64,000 nucleotides of DNA from Desmonostoc muscorum FACHB-395 (GCF_014698035.1 NZ_JACJSF010000004.1:62001-126000), one strand, 5' to 3'; shown: positions 17,279 through 26,649, counted from the first letter of the stretch. Numbers and translations: made by a program. Notes: a model not told the origin generated them from the sequence alone.

Positions 17279-19291
17279 ATGCAAACCAAAGTTTCTCGCG
17301 GTCAATCCTTAAAGAATGATCCTTCTCCTCCGGCCTCTAATAATTTTTGGGAGAATGTAAGAGCGATCGTTCAGCCTTACTGGTACCCAACAGAGTCAGG
17401 GGAAAGAGTATTTCCAGACGTGATTCGGATATGGGGGATGCTGATTCTCCTGATTTTATTAATAATAGCGCTAGTCGGGGTAACTGCCTTTAATAGCTTC
17501 GTTACTCGCTATATAACCGATGTCATTGAAGAGAAAGATTATCCTAACTTTATTAATACGATAGTAGTTTTCGGCGCTGCTCTTGTCTGCATAACACTCT
17601 TAAACGGATTTTCTAAACTTGTCAGAAAAAAAATCGCTCTTGATTGGTACAAATGGTTAAATAATCACATATTATCAAAATATTTGAGCAATCGTTCCTA
17701 TTATAAAATTAACTTTAGAGCTGATGTTGATAACCCAGATCAACGAATATCCCAAGAAATCGAACCCATTACCAGTAATGCTCTGAGTTTTTCAGCTACT
17801 TTCCTAGAAAAAGTGCTGGAAATGATTACTTTTTTAGTAATTCTTTGGTCAATTTCCCAATTTATTGCAATTGTTTTGGTTGTTTATACAATCGTAGGCA
17901 ACTTGATTGCTATTTACTTAGGTCAACAATTAAATAAAATTAATCAAGAAGAATTAGAACTGAAAGCAGAATACAGTTATTCTCTGACTCATGTTCGTAA
18001 TCACGCTGAATCGATAGCTTTTTTTCAGGGAGAAAAGCAAGAATTTAATATAATTCAACGAAGATTTATTAATCTCCTGAAAAATGTCGAACGCAAGATT
18101 AATTGGGAGAACAATCAAGAACTTTTTGACGGAGCATATAAGTCTGCTATCCAAATATTCCCATATCTGGTACTCGCACCTTTATATATGAGCGGTCAAG
18201 CTGATTTCGGAGAAGTTGTCCAAGCCAGTGTAGCTTGTAATCAGTTTGCCTCGGCTATGGCAACATTAATTAGAGAATTTGGGACTTCTGGACGATTTTC
18301 CAGTTATGTTGAGCGTTTATCTGAGTTTTCAGATGCATTAGAAGCAGTTACCAAACAACCAGAGAATGTCAGTACTATTAAAACAATAGAAGAAAACCGT
18401 TTAGCTTTCGAGAATGTCACCTTACAAACGCCAAACTATGAACAGGTAATCGTTGAAAATTTATCACTTTCTGTTCAACCAGGAGAAGGCTTATTGATTG
18501 TTGGGCCGAGTGGACGAGGTAAAAGTTCTCTGTTGAGAGCGATCGCAGGTTTGTGGAATGCGGGAACGGGTCGCTTGGTACGACCTCCCTTAAAAGAAGT
18601 ATTATTCTTACCCCAACGGCCTTATATCATTTTAGGGACTTTGCGCGAACAGTTACTTTATCCTAATACGAATCGTCAAATGACCGACGCAGAACTCAAA
18701 GACGTTTTGCAACAAGTAAACTTGCAAAACTTACTAAGTCGAGTTGAAGGCTTTGACACTGAAGTTCCTTGGGAAAATATATTATCGATAGGAGAACAAC
18801 AACGTCTTGCTTTCGCACGACTGTTAGTTACTCATCCGAGCTTTACTATATTGGATGAAGCAACAAGTGCTTTAGATTTGAAAAATGAAGGAAGTTTATA
18901 TCAACAGTTACAATCAACGAAAACAACATTTATTAGTGTTGGGCACCGGGAAAGCCTGTTTGATTACCATCAATGGGTTTTAGAACTTGCACAAGATTCC
19001 AGTTGGCAACTTGTAACTGTCCAGGATTATCGAAATCAAAAAGCAAGTATAACTAAATTTCCGTCAAATACTCAAATCAAAATAAATGATTCGCCTGAAG
19101 ACAAAGCGCAAAATGAGTCAAAAATCAGCACAAGCGAAAAACTTACTCATAAGGCAATGAATGAATTAACATCCTATTCACTTAGCACTATTAGAAGCAA
19201 GGCAAGCAAAGGAGAATTTATCACTACTAAGGACGGCATTATTTATCGCTATGATAAAGATCCCAATGTTTTGAAATGGGTTTTAGTTTAG
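17279..19291 (+). CDS. ABC exporter, fused permease-ATPase (ABC_membrane_2/SbmA-like permease)
   Basis: A 670-residue half-transporter. The N-terminal membrane part (about 50-330) resembles the ABC_membrane_2/SbmA-BacA group more than the MsbA group, with the NFRADVDNPDQRISQEIEP region typical of it. The nucleotide-binding domain has Walker A GPSGRGKSS (about residue 415), signature LSIGEQQRLAFAR and Walker B FTILDEATSALD. A polar tail of about 80 residues ends with DGIIYRYDKDPNVLKWVLV, an addition beyond the standard domain. The gene follows the MFS exporter after a 229-base AT-rich spacer, which may hold its own promoter. Probable exporter for the peptide product. Confidence 0.9.
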   Translation: MQTKVSRGQSLKNDPSPPASNNFWENVRAIVQPYWYPTESGERVFPDVIRIWGMLILLILLIIALVGVTAFNSFVTRYITDVIEEKDYPNFINTIVVFGAALVCITLLNGFSKLVRKKIALDWYKWLNNHILSKYLSNRSYYKINFRADVDNPDQRISQEIEPITSNALSFSATFLEKVLEMITFLVILWSISQFIAIVLVVYTIVGNLIAIYLGQQLNKINQEELELKAEYSYSLTHVRNHAESIAFFQGEKQEFNIIQRRFINLLKNVERKINWENNQELFDGAYKSAIQIFPYLVLAPLYMSGQADFGEVVQASVACNQFASAMATLIREFGTSGRFSSYVERLSEFSDALEAVTKQPENVSTIKTIEENRLAFENVTLQTPNYEQVIVENLSLSVQPGEGLLIVGPSGRGKSSLLRAIAGLWNAGTGRLVRPPLKEVLFLPQRPYIILGTLREQLLYPNTNRQMTDAELKDVLQQVNLQNLLSRVEGFDTEVPWENILSIGEQQRLAFARLLVTHPSFTILDEATSALDLKNEGSLYQQLQSTKTTFISVGHRESLFDYHQWVLELAQDSSWQLVTVQDYRNQKASITKFPSNTQIKINDSPEDKAQNESKISTSEKLTHKAMNELTSYSLSTIRSKASKGEFITTKDGIIYRYDKDPNVLKWVLV

Positions 19292-19545
19292 CCGTCACTC
19301 ATACTTTTTGAAATTGTAAATTATTTCCATTGGGAGATTAAAGCGTCCTAGTCCAAGCTGCGACTGTAAATCCCAAGTAAAAGAAAGTGACAAAGAAGCA
19401 GAGCGAAAAGTCTGCCAACATTCAAACTACCCAACCAAAGGGTGAGAATGCTGAAACAACCCAAACTCAGGAAAGCAAAGTTTCAGCCAATATCCAAAAG
19501 CGGGAACAACCGCGAACATAAACTCAGGAGCGATCGCTAAAAACT

Positions 19546-19662
19546 ATGAATACGAAAGCTAATGCCAAATATAAAATCCTTGCTATAGATGGTGGTGAGA
19601 GTCGGGGCATCATCTCAGCACTAGTACTAGCAGAAATTGAAAAGAGTATTAATTTTATGTGA
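19546..19662 (+). pseudogene. Patatin-like phospholipase N-terminal remnant
   Basis: A 38-codon reading frame starting at ATG 19546 encodes YKILAIDGGESRGIISALVL, clearly the oxyanion-hole start of a patatin-like lipase (normally DGGGxRGxxxA; here GGES). It hits a stop right after the first helix, and the GxSxG nucleophile and Asp-Gly dyad are absent. This is therefore a decayed or truncated gene. The surrounding 19292-19682 spacer shows no other gene or clear repeat. Confidence 0.75.
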
Positions 19663-19682
19663 GTCTCCAACGGAGGCGCACG

Positions 19683-22490
19683 TTAATTTTTGGGGTGAAA
19701 TGTTTTGATATCGATTTCGGTTTTCAGTACAGTTGGATCATCTGTGTGTTGAATACGAAAGCCTAGTTTTTCACAAACTTTTTGCATACCATAATTGTCA
19801 ACCAAAATATCAGCAGTGATAGTGCTGAGTTGCTCATCTCGACTAACTTGCAGTAACCTTTGTAGTAACTCGGTTCCTATACCTTGGCACTGAGAGCGAT
19901 CGCACACCACAATAGCAAATTCTGCTTCATTCGTACCATGTATTTTACTTAACCGCCCGACTGCCAATATTTGCCGTGTCTGCGTTTCGGGGTTTTGATA
20001 TTCTACAACTAGGGCTATTTCGCGATCGTAATCAATAAAGCAGATACGTGTTAGGCGTTCATGGGCTACTCTCGATTGGAGCTTAATTAAGTGAAAATAC
20101 CTGAAATAAACGCTTTGCTCTGAGAGTGTCTTATGAAATTGCACCATCAACGGCTCATCTTCTGGACGGATGGGACGTATGGTAACTGGAGTGCCATCTT
20201 TCATCGTCCATTTGCTGACATATTGTGTAGGATATGGTCGAATTGCTAACTTTGGTAGTTGGTCTTTTTTAACATCTGGTTCATGAAGGATAATCCGCGC
20301 ATCGAGGGCAATTAATTGTTCAGATGAAGCCAGCAACGGGTTAATATCGATTTCCTTAATCCAACGCTGTTCTACAACTAATTGACTAAATACCACCATT
20401 AATTGTTCAAGGGCAGCCATATCAACACTTTTGCGTCCCCGGACTCCTTTCAGCGCTTTGTAAATCTGCGTTTGCTCCATCATGCGCCGCGCTAAAGTTG
20501 TATTCAGGGGTGGAAGTGCGATCGCGCGATCGTGAAAAACTTCGACTAGTTGTCCCCCTGTGCCAAAAAGCAACACCGGGCCAAACTGTGCATCAAGACT
20601 ACTGCCGATAATCAATTCATAACCGGCCATTTTTACCATCGGCTGCACGGTTACACCTAAGAAGAGTGCTGAGTGCTGAGTGCTAAGTGCTGAGTAATGA
20701 GGGTCGTGTTGTAGTTTATCGTGTAAGGATAATTTAATAGTGTTGTAAGCGTGTCGTACAGCTTCAGCATCTCTCAGATTTAACTGCACACCGCCAACAT
20801 CAGTTTTATGAGTGATTATCTCAGAAAACAGCTTTAAAACAACTGGATAACCAATTTTTTCAGCACATTGAACTGCTTCATCCTCGCTTTTAGAAACGCA
20901 AGTTGCAACCACCGGAATCCCATAAGCAGCTAAAATTTGCTTCGATTCAAACTCTGTAAGAATAGTTCGCTGTGTCTGACGTGCTGATTGGATAATTTTT
21001 TCCACACAGTTACGGTCTGGTATCCCTGATGAAGAATCAAGTGCAGGCATTATGGGAGTTTCGTAGATACCGCGCAGGTTATAACTAGACTGCCACATAT
21101 AACTAAATATTCGAGCAGCAGTATCAGGATAAGGATATGTGGGAATATGGTTGCGATTGAGAATCATCTCACCTGCTGCAATATCTGCTCCTCCCATCCA
21201 ACTAGCAAGGATGGGTTTACCAGCTATCTGTGCATAAGGTTTCAATTGCTCGGCTGTTTGGGTAGGGTCTGTCATCGCTTGAGGCGTGAGAATCACCAAT
21301 AACCCGTCGCTATTTGGGTCTTTAGCAGCAATTTGCAACGCTTTGGTATATCGCTGTGGGTCAGCGTCGCCCAGAATATCAATCGGGTTGCCGTGACTCC
21401 AATGTGCTGGTAATAGTTGATTCAGAGATGCGCTAGTTTCTTCAGAAATTGGTGCAACTTCTCCACCCGCAGCAATCAAAGCATCAATGGCAAGGACTCC
21501 AGGCCCACCTGCGTTAGTTAAAATTGTCAGGCGTGGCCCTTGGGGACGGGGTTGTTTTGCCAGCACCTCTGCCATATCGAACAAGTCAGAGATGCTGTTG
21601 ACGCGCAACACCCCACAACGCCGGAAAGCTGCATCCAGAACTTCATCACTTCCTGTAAGTGCGCCAGTATGGGAAGCTGCCGCTTTAGCTGCGGCTTCAG
21701 TGCGACCTGCTTTGATGACAATAATCGGTTTAGTTAAAGCAACTTCTCGCGCTGCTGACAAAAAAGATCGCGCATTCCCAATTGATTCCATGTAAATGAC
21801 AATACTTTTGGTGTGCGGGTCATCACCCAGGTAGTAAATCAAATCTCCCCAACCCACATCCAGCATTGAGCCAAGAGAAACAAAGGCGCTAAAACCAACG
21901 TTTTCCCGAAAACTCCAATCAAGAATAGCCGTACAAAGCGCTCCACTTTGACTAATGAAGCCGACATTTCCAGGACGCGCCATTGTGCTGGCAAAAGTTG
22001 CATTTAAACCTGTGCGTGGACTCATTACACCCAAGCAATTAGGGCCAATAATCCGCATTTTGCCACGCTGCGCTTGCTCAAGTATTTGCTGTTCTAAAGC
22101 TACACCCTCAGCACCAGCTTCTTTAAAACCAGCACTAAGGATAATTGCACCTTTGACACCTGCATCCACGCACTCGGCAATAATACCTGGAACTGTTGTT
22201 GCGGGGGTGGCAATAACTGCTAAATCCACTTTTTCGGGTACATCAAAGATAGTCGGGTATGCTTTGATTCCTAGGATGCTGTGCCGCTTGGGATTAACAG
22301 GGAAAACAGTTCCACCAAAAGGATTGCTAATCAAGTTCCATAATAGAGTACGCCCAACACTACCAGCTTTTTCACTAGCACCAATTACAGCAACACTTTT
22401 TGGTACAAAGATCGCATCAAGGGGATTTGCTTTCTCGGTTCGCAAAATATCATAGGCGCGATTGCTGGATGATTGGATAGGCTTTTGCAT
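19683..22490 (-). CDS. ADP-forming acyl-CoA synthetase / GNAT acetyltransferase fusion (Pat/PatZ-like)
   Basis: A 935-residue multidomain protein. In order: CoA-binding Rossmann domain (about 25-150, [18 protein letters not shown]), ligase-CoA domain with the phospho-His motif [18 protein letters not shown] (about 270-285), ATP-grasp domain (about 490-720, with [16 protein letters not shown] and EIDINPLLA motifs), and a C-terminal GNAT acetyltransferase (about 770-925, [18 protein letters not shown] binding acetyl-CoA). This layout matches bacterial protein-lysine acetyltransferases of the PatZ type, where the synthetase part is often inactive; here the His motif is kept. A heptamer repeat adds a short Ser/His-rich insert near residues 597-610. 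It lies 31 bases after hoxW on the same strand. Confidence 0.9.
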   Translation of the reverse strand: MQKPIQSSSNRAYDILRTEKANPLDAIFVPKSVAVIGASEKAGSVGRTLLWNLISNPFGGTVFPVNPKRHSILGIKAYPTIFDVPEKVDLAVIATPATTVPGIIAECVDAGVKGAIILSAGFKEAGAEGVALEQQILEQAQRGKMRIIGPNCLGVMSPRTGLNATFASTMARPGNVGFISQSGALCTAILDWSFRENVGFSAFVSLGSMLDVGWGDLIYYLGDDPHTKSIVIYMESIGNARSFLSAAREVALTKPIIVIKAGRTEAAAKAAASHTGALTGSDEVLDAAFRRCGVLRVNSISDLFDMAEVLAKQPRPQGPRLTILTNAGGPGVLAIDALIAAGGEVAPISEETSASLNQLLPAHWSHGNPIDILGDADPQRYTKALQIAAKDPNSDGLLVILTPQAMTDPTQTAEQLKPYAQIAGKPILASWMGGADIAAGEMILNRNHIPTYPYPDTAARIFSYMWQSSYNLRGIYETPIMPALDSSSGIPDRNCVEKIIQSARQTQRTILTEFESKQILAAYGIPVVATCVSKSEDEAVQCAEKIGYPVVLKLFSEIITHKTDVGGVQLNLRDAEAVRHAYNTIKLSLHDKLQHDPHYSALSTQHSALFLGVTVQPMVKMAGYELIIGSSLDAQFGPVLLFGTGGQLVEVFHDRAIALPPLNTTLARRMMEQTQIYKALKGVRGRKSVDMAALEQLMVVFSQLVVEQRWIKEIDINPLLASSEQLIALDARIILHEPDVKKDQLPKLAIRPYPTQYVSKWTMKDGTPVTIRPIRPEDEPLMVQFHKTLSEQSVYFRYFHLIKLQSRVAHERLTRICFIDYDREIALVVEYQNPETQTRQILAVGRLSKIHGTNEAEFAIVVCDRSQCQGIGTELLQRLLQVSRDEQLSTITADILVDNYGMQKVCEKLGFRIQHTDDPTVLKTEIDIKTFHPKN
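20664..20700. repeat. Heptamer (GAGTGCT)n repeat inside the ACS/GNAT gene
   Basis: Four to five head-to-tail copies of GAGTGCT or AAGTGCT lie in the coding strand's reverse complement and encode a [10 protein letters not shown] insert in the ATP-grasp region. This is a short tandemly repeated repetitive (STRR) sequence of the kind usually found between cyanobacterial genes. Confidence 0.9.
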
Positions 22491-22521
22491 GAGTTGCTGT
22501 TACCTGTGGTGGAAATATATT

Positions 22522-23016
22522 TTAAAGAAGTAAGCTGAAATTTTCGTCTATAATTCGGGTAATTTTTTGTAAAGCGATCGCTACTCCAATTTCAGCAAAT
22601 GGTGATAAGCTGTACCCTAATTCAAAGTTTACGCCTGGTACTTTTATCCACCAAGCTGGTGGACAACGATTATAAAGGGCTTGAGTGAGAGCTAAGAGCG
22701 ATCGCGGATCGGCTGTATGTCCGGCAATAATATTGAAAGATTCAGATGAAAGCGATTGTACTTGCACTTGAGAACTTTCAGAGGTGAAACAAGCATCGAT
22801 AAAGATTGCCAAATCAGCATGGGCTAAAGCTTCAGCAAGTTCAGGGGTGAGTTGATGGACAGCCAGAGATTTCACGTTTGATAGATGCAACGCCTTAGCT
22901 ACTCGTTGCCCAATGCCATCATCACTACGCAACTCATTACCGTAACCAATGGCGTAGGCGTAGCCCGTCGTAGACATCGCTTCCGGCAAAGCGTAGCCCA
23001 TCGCATTAGAATTCAT
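22522..23016 (-). CDS. hoxW: Hydrogenase maturation endopeptidase HoxW
   Basis: HybD/HoxW-family protease that removes the C-terminal peptide of the hydrogenase large subunit after nickel insertion. The metal-sensing positions are visible: Glu in GYGNELRSDDGIGQ, Asp in IFIDACF, and His in AGHTADPRSL. The C-terminal substrate region WWIKVPGVNFELGYSLSP is present. The N terminus carries about 20 extra residues (GYALPEAMSTTGYAYA) derived from a dispersed GGCTACGCC repeat; typical family members start just before IGYGN. In-frame ATGs at 23001 and 22977 are alternative starts. It lies downstream of hoxH with several genes between, and hoxH here carries the cleavable tail it needs. Confidence 0.88.
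   Translation of the reverse strand: MNSNAMGYALPEAMSTTGYAYAIGYGNELRSDDGIGQRVAKALHLSNVKSLAVHQLTPELAEALAHADLAIFIDACFTSESSQVQVQSLSSESFNIIAGHTADPRSLLALTQALYNRCPPAWWIKVPGVNFELGYSLSPFAEIGVAIALQKITRIIDENFSLLL
22940..23005. repeat. Dispersed palindromic repeat (GGGCTACGCC/GCGATGTCTACGA) overlapping hoxW start
   Basis: Contains GGCGTAGGCGTAGCCCGTCG, GTAGACATCGC and CGTAGCCCATCGC, inverted partial copies of a repeat seen again near 58780 (GATATCTACGATGGGCTACG) and, decayed, near 26347. Part of it is translated as the HoxW N terminus. Confidence 0.7.
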
Positions 23017-23168
23017 ATCTTTAGCTGTCCAACACTATTTTAAAGTTAGATAAAAAACTTGAGAAACTTGTGAGGAGATAGAGAAACTTGGAAGTAATAC
23101 TCACAATTTCCTCAGATTGTTGACATATAAATAAAACTGTGAGGCAATATTACATTCCCTAATATGAC

Positions 23169-23333
23169 TTAACCTGAAGTGAATTCGACGGCTCATATAG
23201 TATCTGTCTACTTAGCTGAATCAAAAGACCTCTCCCTGATTTTACTACGCAAAACCTTCCCTCTCCGAGTCGGAGAGGGACAGACTTGAACTTTAGTTCA
23301 AGGCAGGGAGAGGTTCATTGCAAGCTCACGTTA
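23169..23333. mobile_element. MITE family 2, degenerate copy upstream of rogue psbA
   Basis: Within the 600-base hoxW-psbA spacer. The 5' end TTAACCTGAAGTGAATTCGAC and 3' end AGCTCACGTTA are decayed versions of the TAACGTGAGTTCGA ends of the element at 31601-31748. Between them is the same hairpin theme, CCCTCTCCGAGTCGGAGAGGG flanked by ACCTCTCCCT and GGGAGAGGTT. The rest of the spacer (23334-23600) shows no gene; the psbA promoter must lie there. Confidence 0.65.
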
Positions 23334-23603
23334 GCCTGAGATTTTTGACGCAACATCCCCCAGTTCCCTGATACTTCCTGCTTTTTTGCGGATATGTGAA
23401 TCTGAGTCCTGAAAAAATTTAAGTTGTAATAAACACTGTATTTCCTCACAAGTTCCTCAAATTCTTTTTCTAACTTCAAGATAAAGATGCCCAACTATTG
23501 CATTAAATTAGCTTGAAAATTTGTGAGCCAAAAAACACAGGTCAAGCAAAATAAATAGGCATCTGCCAAAAGTAGTGAGAATTTTTTGAACTTGGAGTTA
23601 CTT

Positions 23604-23608
23604 AGGAG
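23604..23608 (+). promoter_or_regulatory. Ribosome-binding site of rogue psbA
   Basis: AGGAG lies 9 bases before the ATG at 23618 and supports this start. Confidence 0.75.
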
Positions 23609-23617
23609 ATACACACC

Positions 23618-24688
23618 ATGAGTACCATTGTTCAACCTCAAAGAGAATTTAATTTTTTTGATTTCTGGGATAGTTTTTGTCGCTGGATTACTAGTACAGA
23701 AAATCGGATTTACATCGGCTGGTTTGGTGTGTTGGCGATTCCCACCTTATTGGCTGCCACCACGTGTTTTATTTTGGCTTTTATTGCCGCTCCCGGCGTA
23801 GATATGGATGGCATTCGTGAGCCAATCATGGGTTCACTGATGGATGGTAATAACTTAATTACAGCCGCAGTTGTACCGACCTCTGCTGCCATTGGTTTGC
23901 ACTTTTATCCGATCTGGGACGCGGCATCAATGGATGAATGGCTCTACAATGGTGGGCCATATCAATTAATTGTGCTGCATTTTCTTATTGGTATTTGGTG
24001 CTATCTAGGGCGATTTTGGGAACTAAGCTATCGTTTGGGAATGCGCGCCTGGATAGCAATTGCCTATTCTGCACCCGTCATCGCTGCTACTTCCGTTTTG
24101 CTAGTTTATCCCATTGGTCAAGGTAGTTTTTCTGATGGTTTACCTTTGGGAATCACTGGAACTTTCCACTTTATGTTGGCTTTCCAAGGTGATCACAATA
24201 TCCTTATGCACCCGTTTCACATGTTGGGTGTAGCAGGTATATTCAGTGGCGCACTATTTAGTTCTTTGCATGGTTCTTTGGTGACTTCAACACTCATTCG
24301 TAAGACCGATGAAAATGAATCAATTAATGCCGGATATAAGTTGGGTCAGAAGAAATTTACCTACAAGTACTTAGCAGGACACTCTAGCTTTTTGGGACGG
24401 TTGTTGATTCCTATCTTTGCTAGTAAAAATCATCGTGCTTTCCATTTATTATTAGCAGCATTTCCAACGATAGGTATTTGGTTTGCAGCGATGGGTGTAT
24501 GTTCGATGGCGTTTAATATCAATGGGTTGAACTTTAATCATTCCATCTTAGATAGTCGGGGTGAAGTAATTAGAACCAACGCTGATATCCTGAACCGTGC
24601 CAATCTGGGTATAAATGCAATGCACGCTCCTAACGTCCATAATTTCCCTTTAGTTTTGTCTAGTGGTCAACCTATTCCAGTTAGTTAA
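23618..24688 (+). CDS. psbA: Divergent ('rogue'/sentinel-type) photosystem II D1 protein
   Basis: A full-length D1 homologue of 356 residues, but clearly not a standard D1. In canonical numbering, Tyr161, Asp170, His190, His198, His215, His272, His332 and His337 are kept. Mn-cluster or water-oxidation residues are changed: E189D, E333A, D342V and A344S; also N87A, N181H, and Phe at position 130, where Gln or Glu normally bonds the pheophytin. The C-terminal extension after position 344 is only 8 residues. This pattern fits rogue/sentinel D1 (group 2), described in nitrogen-fixing cyanobacteria as giving PSII that cannot evolve oxygen. The Phe at 130 argues against ChlF (chlorophyll f synthase). 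It lies inside the hydrogenase region, consistent with dark or microoxic expression. A terminator follows. Confidence 0.9.
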   Translation: MSTIVQPQREFNFFDFWDSFCRWITSTENRIYIGWFGVLAIPTLLAATTCFILAFIAAPGVDMDGIREPIMGSLMDGNNLITAAVVPTSAAIGLHFYPIWDAASMDEWLYNGGPYQLIVLHFLIGIWCYLGRFWELSYRLGMRAWIAIAYSAPVIAATSVLLVYPIGQGSFSDGLPLGITGTFHFMLAFQGDHNILMHPFHMLGVAGIFSGALFSSLHGSLVTSTLIRKTDENESINAGYKLGQKKFTYKYLAGHSSFLGRLLIPIFASKNHRAFHLLLAAFPTIGIWFAAMGVCSMAFNINGLNFNHSILDSRGEVIRTNADILNRANLGINAMHAPNVHNFPLVLSSGQPIPVS

Positions 24689-24719
24689 AGATTGCATCCA
24701 TCCATTTTTATAGTGGTTT

Positions 24720-24768
24720 TAAACCTGCCTGTAATTCTGGTATTAGTCAATATTGCAGGCAGGTTTTT
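24720..24768 (+). terminator. Rho-independent terminator of rogue psbA
   Basis: The 10-bp stem AACCTGCCTG / CAGGCAGGTT is followed by a T-run, 35 bases after the psbA stop. Confidence 0.85.
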
Positions 24769-24849
24769 CATCAGAAGAATTTTGAATGAGGTACTAAAAA
24801 GTCAAGTGTTCTTTTTCCTTGCTTTCTTGTCTTGGTGAATTTTAGGTAT

Positions 24850-25605
24850 TTATTTCTCCAGAGGTTTTAGTTTTAAAGGATACAATGGCTCAGATCCATT
24901 TAATTGCCAAATTCTAAATACCAATACAGCAGCTACAGTTAGCCATACACAAGAAAATGATAAAGTCATTCCCGCTACAGGATTAGTTTGCCAATAAATT
25001 GCCGTCACTACTACAGCAGATAACCAAGGGCCTAAAATAACTACAGGAACAGCAGCACCTAATCTCCGTTCTACAGTAAAAATCGTATTCCAAGTATCCC
25101 CTAAAGCCAGATGTACCACAAACAAAATTAAAGGCAGCACTAAAAATTGATGATTCATTTGCTGCCAAACCAATACAGAAGAAATTACCCGCAAAACGGC
25201 AATTATCATCCAAACAATGGGAAATACTAAAGGTGGAGGAGACCATCTTGGTCTAATTACCTGGTCATAAGTCTGACGAGAACGGGTATTATCTAAAAGA
25301 GAAAAAATTCGGGAACGGATACTTAAGAGAGCAAAAAATAATCCAGTCAATAAAGTGCTAAACCAACTGGGAAAAGAAGAATTACTATCAATTAACATTA
25401 CTATTTTTTCCATTCCCAGTAAGACGAGAATCATAACTACTATTTGTAGGATAGTTCCTAGTGTATAAACTAAAATTGCTCTGATATCTAGTTCTTGTGT
25501 AGTAGCTATTGATGTATCTCGATACTGTTGTTGATTCCCAGCTTTTACTCCCATCACTGTATTGACAAACTGTTCAAGTATTCCACTATTATTGGATTGA
25601 TTCAT
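24850..25605 (-). CDS. TspO/MBR-like (tryptophan-rich sensory) membrane protein
   Basis: A 251-residue membrane protein. The C-terminal ~150 residues carry the TspO/MBR pattern: WSPPPLVFPIVWMIIAVL, ALGDTWNTIFTVERRLGAAV and WLTVAAVLVFRIWQLN, with about five helices. The N-terminal ~95 residues add two more hydrophobic segments not found in short TspO proteins. TspO proteins bind porphyrins or bilins and act in oxygen- or light-dependent tetrapyrrole regulation. The neighbouring rogue D1 and hydrogenase genes fit a low-oxygen role, but that is inference. The sequence is divergent from classical TspO, so the family call is moderate. Confidence 0.7.
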   Translation of the reverse strand: MNQSNNSGILEQFVNTVMGVKAGNQQQYRDTSIATTQELDIRAILVYTLGTILQIVVMILVLLGMEKIVMLIDSNSSFPSWFSTLLTGLFFALLSIRSRIFSLLDNTRSRQTYDQVIRPRWSPPPLVFPIVWMIIAVLRVISSVLVWQQMNHQFLVLPLILFVVHLALGDTWNTIFTVERRLGAAVPVVILGPWLSAVVVTAIYWQTNPVAGMTLSFSCVWLTVAAVLVFRIWQLNGSEPLYPLKLKPLEK

Positions 25606-25991
25606 AATTAAGAGATTGTGCCTAGTTTGTAATTAGTAACAATAGGTGATTATATCGCTATTCCATTACTCTAGGCAGAGGAAAATAAGAAATCTTTAGA
25701 TTCAGAGGTATCTGGAATAGAATCTCGCATTCGATTCATTAATTCAGTTATTGGTTAGTAATCCAATCGATACCAGCCGTAGTATTAATTCATAATTTTG
25801 CACTAGAACTTAGTGGCAAAAATTTCCAGTTTGTTTCTCTGGGGATTGATTGAATGAAGCGGCATTAAAACTTAATAACGCGTTTCTTGTTTTTTCTTTA
25901 ACTGTCTTATCTGTCCTTGCATTCTCGCTTTAATCCTGAGAATATATTCAAATTGATATACCAACTTGTAATTTACAAGTAAAAAGAAACC
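25606..25991. other. Intergenic spacer between TspO-like and CBM14 genes
   Basis: 386 bases, AT-rich, with no recognisable gene or long repeat. The right end contains an inverted repeat (25964-25980) just before the CBM14 start. Promoters for the two divergent genes must lie here. Confidence 0.6.
25964..25980. promoter_or_regulatory. Inverted repeat upstream of CBM14 gene
   Basis: ACTTGTAA-T-TTACAAGT, a perfect 8-bp inverted repeat with one central base, ends 11 bases before the ATG at 25992. It could be an operator or an mRNA hairpin covering the translation start. The binding protein is unknown. Confidence 0.5.
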
Positions 25992-26330
25992 ATGAAAAAA
26001 ATACTATTGTGCTGTTGTGCAATGATTTTAGCAATGTGGGTCGCCATCAACCCTGCACTCGCTGCTGATAGCAAAAGTCCTGCACCTGCTACGGATAGCA
26101 ACAGCACTGCACTGGCTGGCGATTGTACTGAGGTGGGATTTTTTCCCAATGAGCAGGACTGCACCAAATTCTTCCGTTGCGTAGATTTTGGCGATGGTAG
26201 AGACTTAACAAAGTTCGACTTTGACTGTGGGCCGGGGACTGTTTTCGATGACCGATACGATACCTGTAACCATGCTTGGGCGCTCCCTTCCGATTCTACA
26301 TGCTACAAGCCTATGGAAAGCATGAAATAG
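25992..26330 (+). CDS. Small secreted protein with a chitin-binding type-2 (CBM14/peritrophin-A-like) domain
   Basis: A 112-residue protein with a clear signal peptide (positive start, hydrophobic core, cleavage probably after ALA at residue 24) and a short Ser/Ala/Pro linker. The mature domain has six cysteines at 45, 57, 63, 79, 92 and 104. Their spacing, with the intervening FFPNEQDCTKFFRCVDFG and CGPGTVFDDRYDTC motifs, is that of the peritrophin-A/CBM14 fold. That fold is common in arthropod and fungal chitin-binding proteins and rare in bacteria. Predicted to be exported to the periplasm or outside and to bind a GlcNAc polymer. Lateral acquisition is possible but untested. The function in this organism is unknown. 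Confidence 0.82.
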   Translation: MKKILLCCCAMILAMWVAINPALAADSKSPAPATDSNSTALAGDCTEVGFFPNEQDCTKFFRCVDFGDGRDLTKFDFDCGPGTVFDDRYDTCNHAWALPSDSTCYKPMESMK

Positions 26331-26418
26331 TAAGAAACGGAGTCCGCGATGTCTACTGCGTACTACACCTATGCCCAGGGAAAATACACCTAAAATCGGT
26401 TCGTTAACTATCTGAAGC

Positions 26419-26649
26419 TCACATTACTCTACTATCAATAGGTAGTGATAAGTTGCGCGACCATTCATTCCAAGAGCCAAAATAATTTCTGGCAGAAATC
26501 CCTGCTTCTTCAAGGGCTATTAATGTATTCGCAGCCCTTGAACCCTTAAAGCAGTAAATATACACAATGGACTCTGAAGTAATATCTACTGAGTTACAAA
26601 TTTCTCGGATTTCATCTGGCGATCGCAACGTGGGGATTTTGGAATACAA
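26419..26649 (-). pseudogene. Rhodanese-like sulfurtransferase, C-terminal remnant
   Basis: 76 codons from a TTG encode only the second half of a rhodanese domain: the active-site loop YCFKGSRAA with the catalytic Cys, and the end motif RNYFGSWNEWSRN. The N-terminal half is missing. The same frame is open up to the hoxH stop but has no ATG, so this looks like a 5'-truncated gene just downstream of hoxH rather than an intact enzyme. Translation from TTG cannot be excluded. Confidence 0.6.

Noticed and set aside
21955-22455. Long + strand frame opposite the ACS/GNAT gene
   Set aside because: It is the antisense shadow of a well-supported coding region with no domain of its own.
23618-24688. 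Chlorophyll f synthase (ChlF) as an alternative call for the divergent D1
   Set aside because: Position 130 is Phe rather than Gln, and there are no far-red photosystem genes nearby; rogue D1 fits better.
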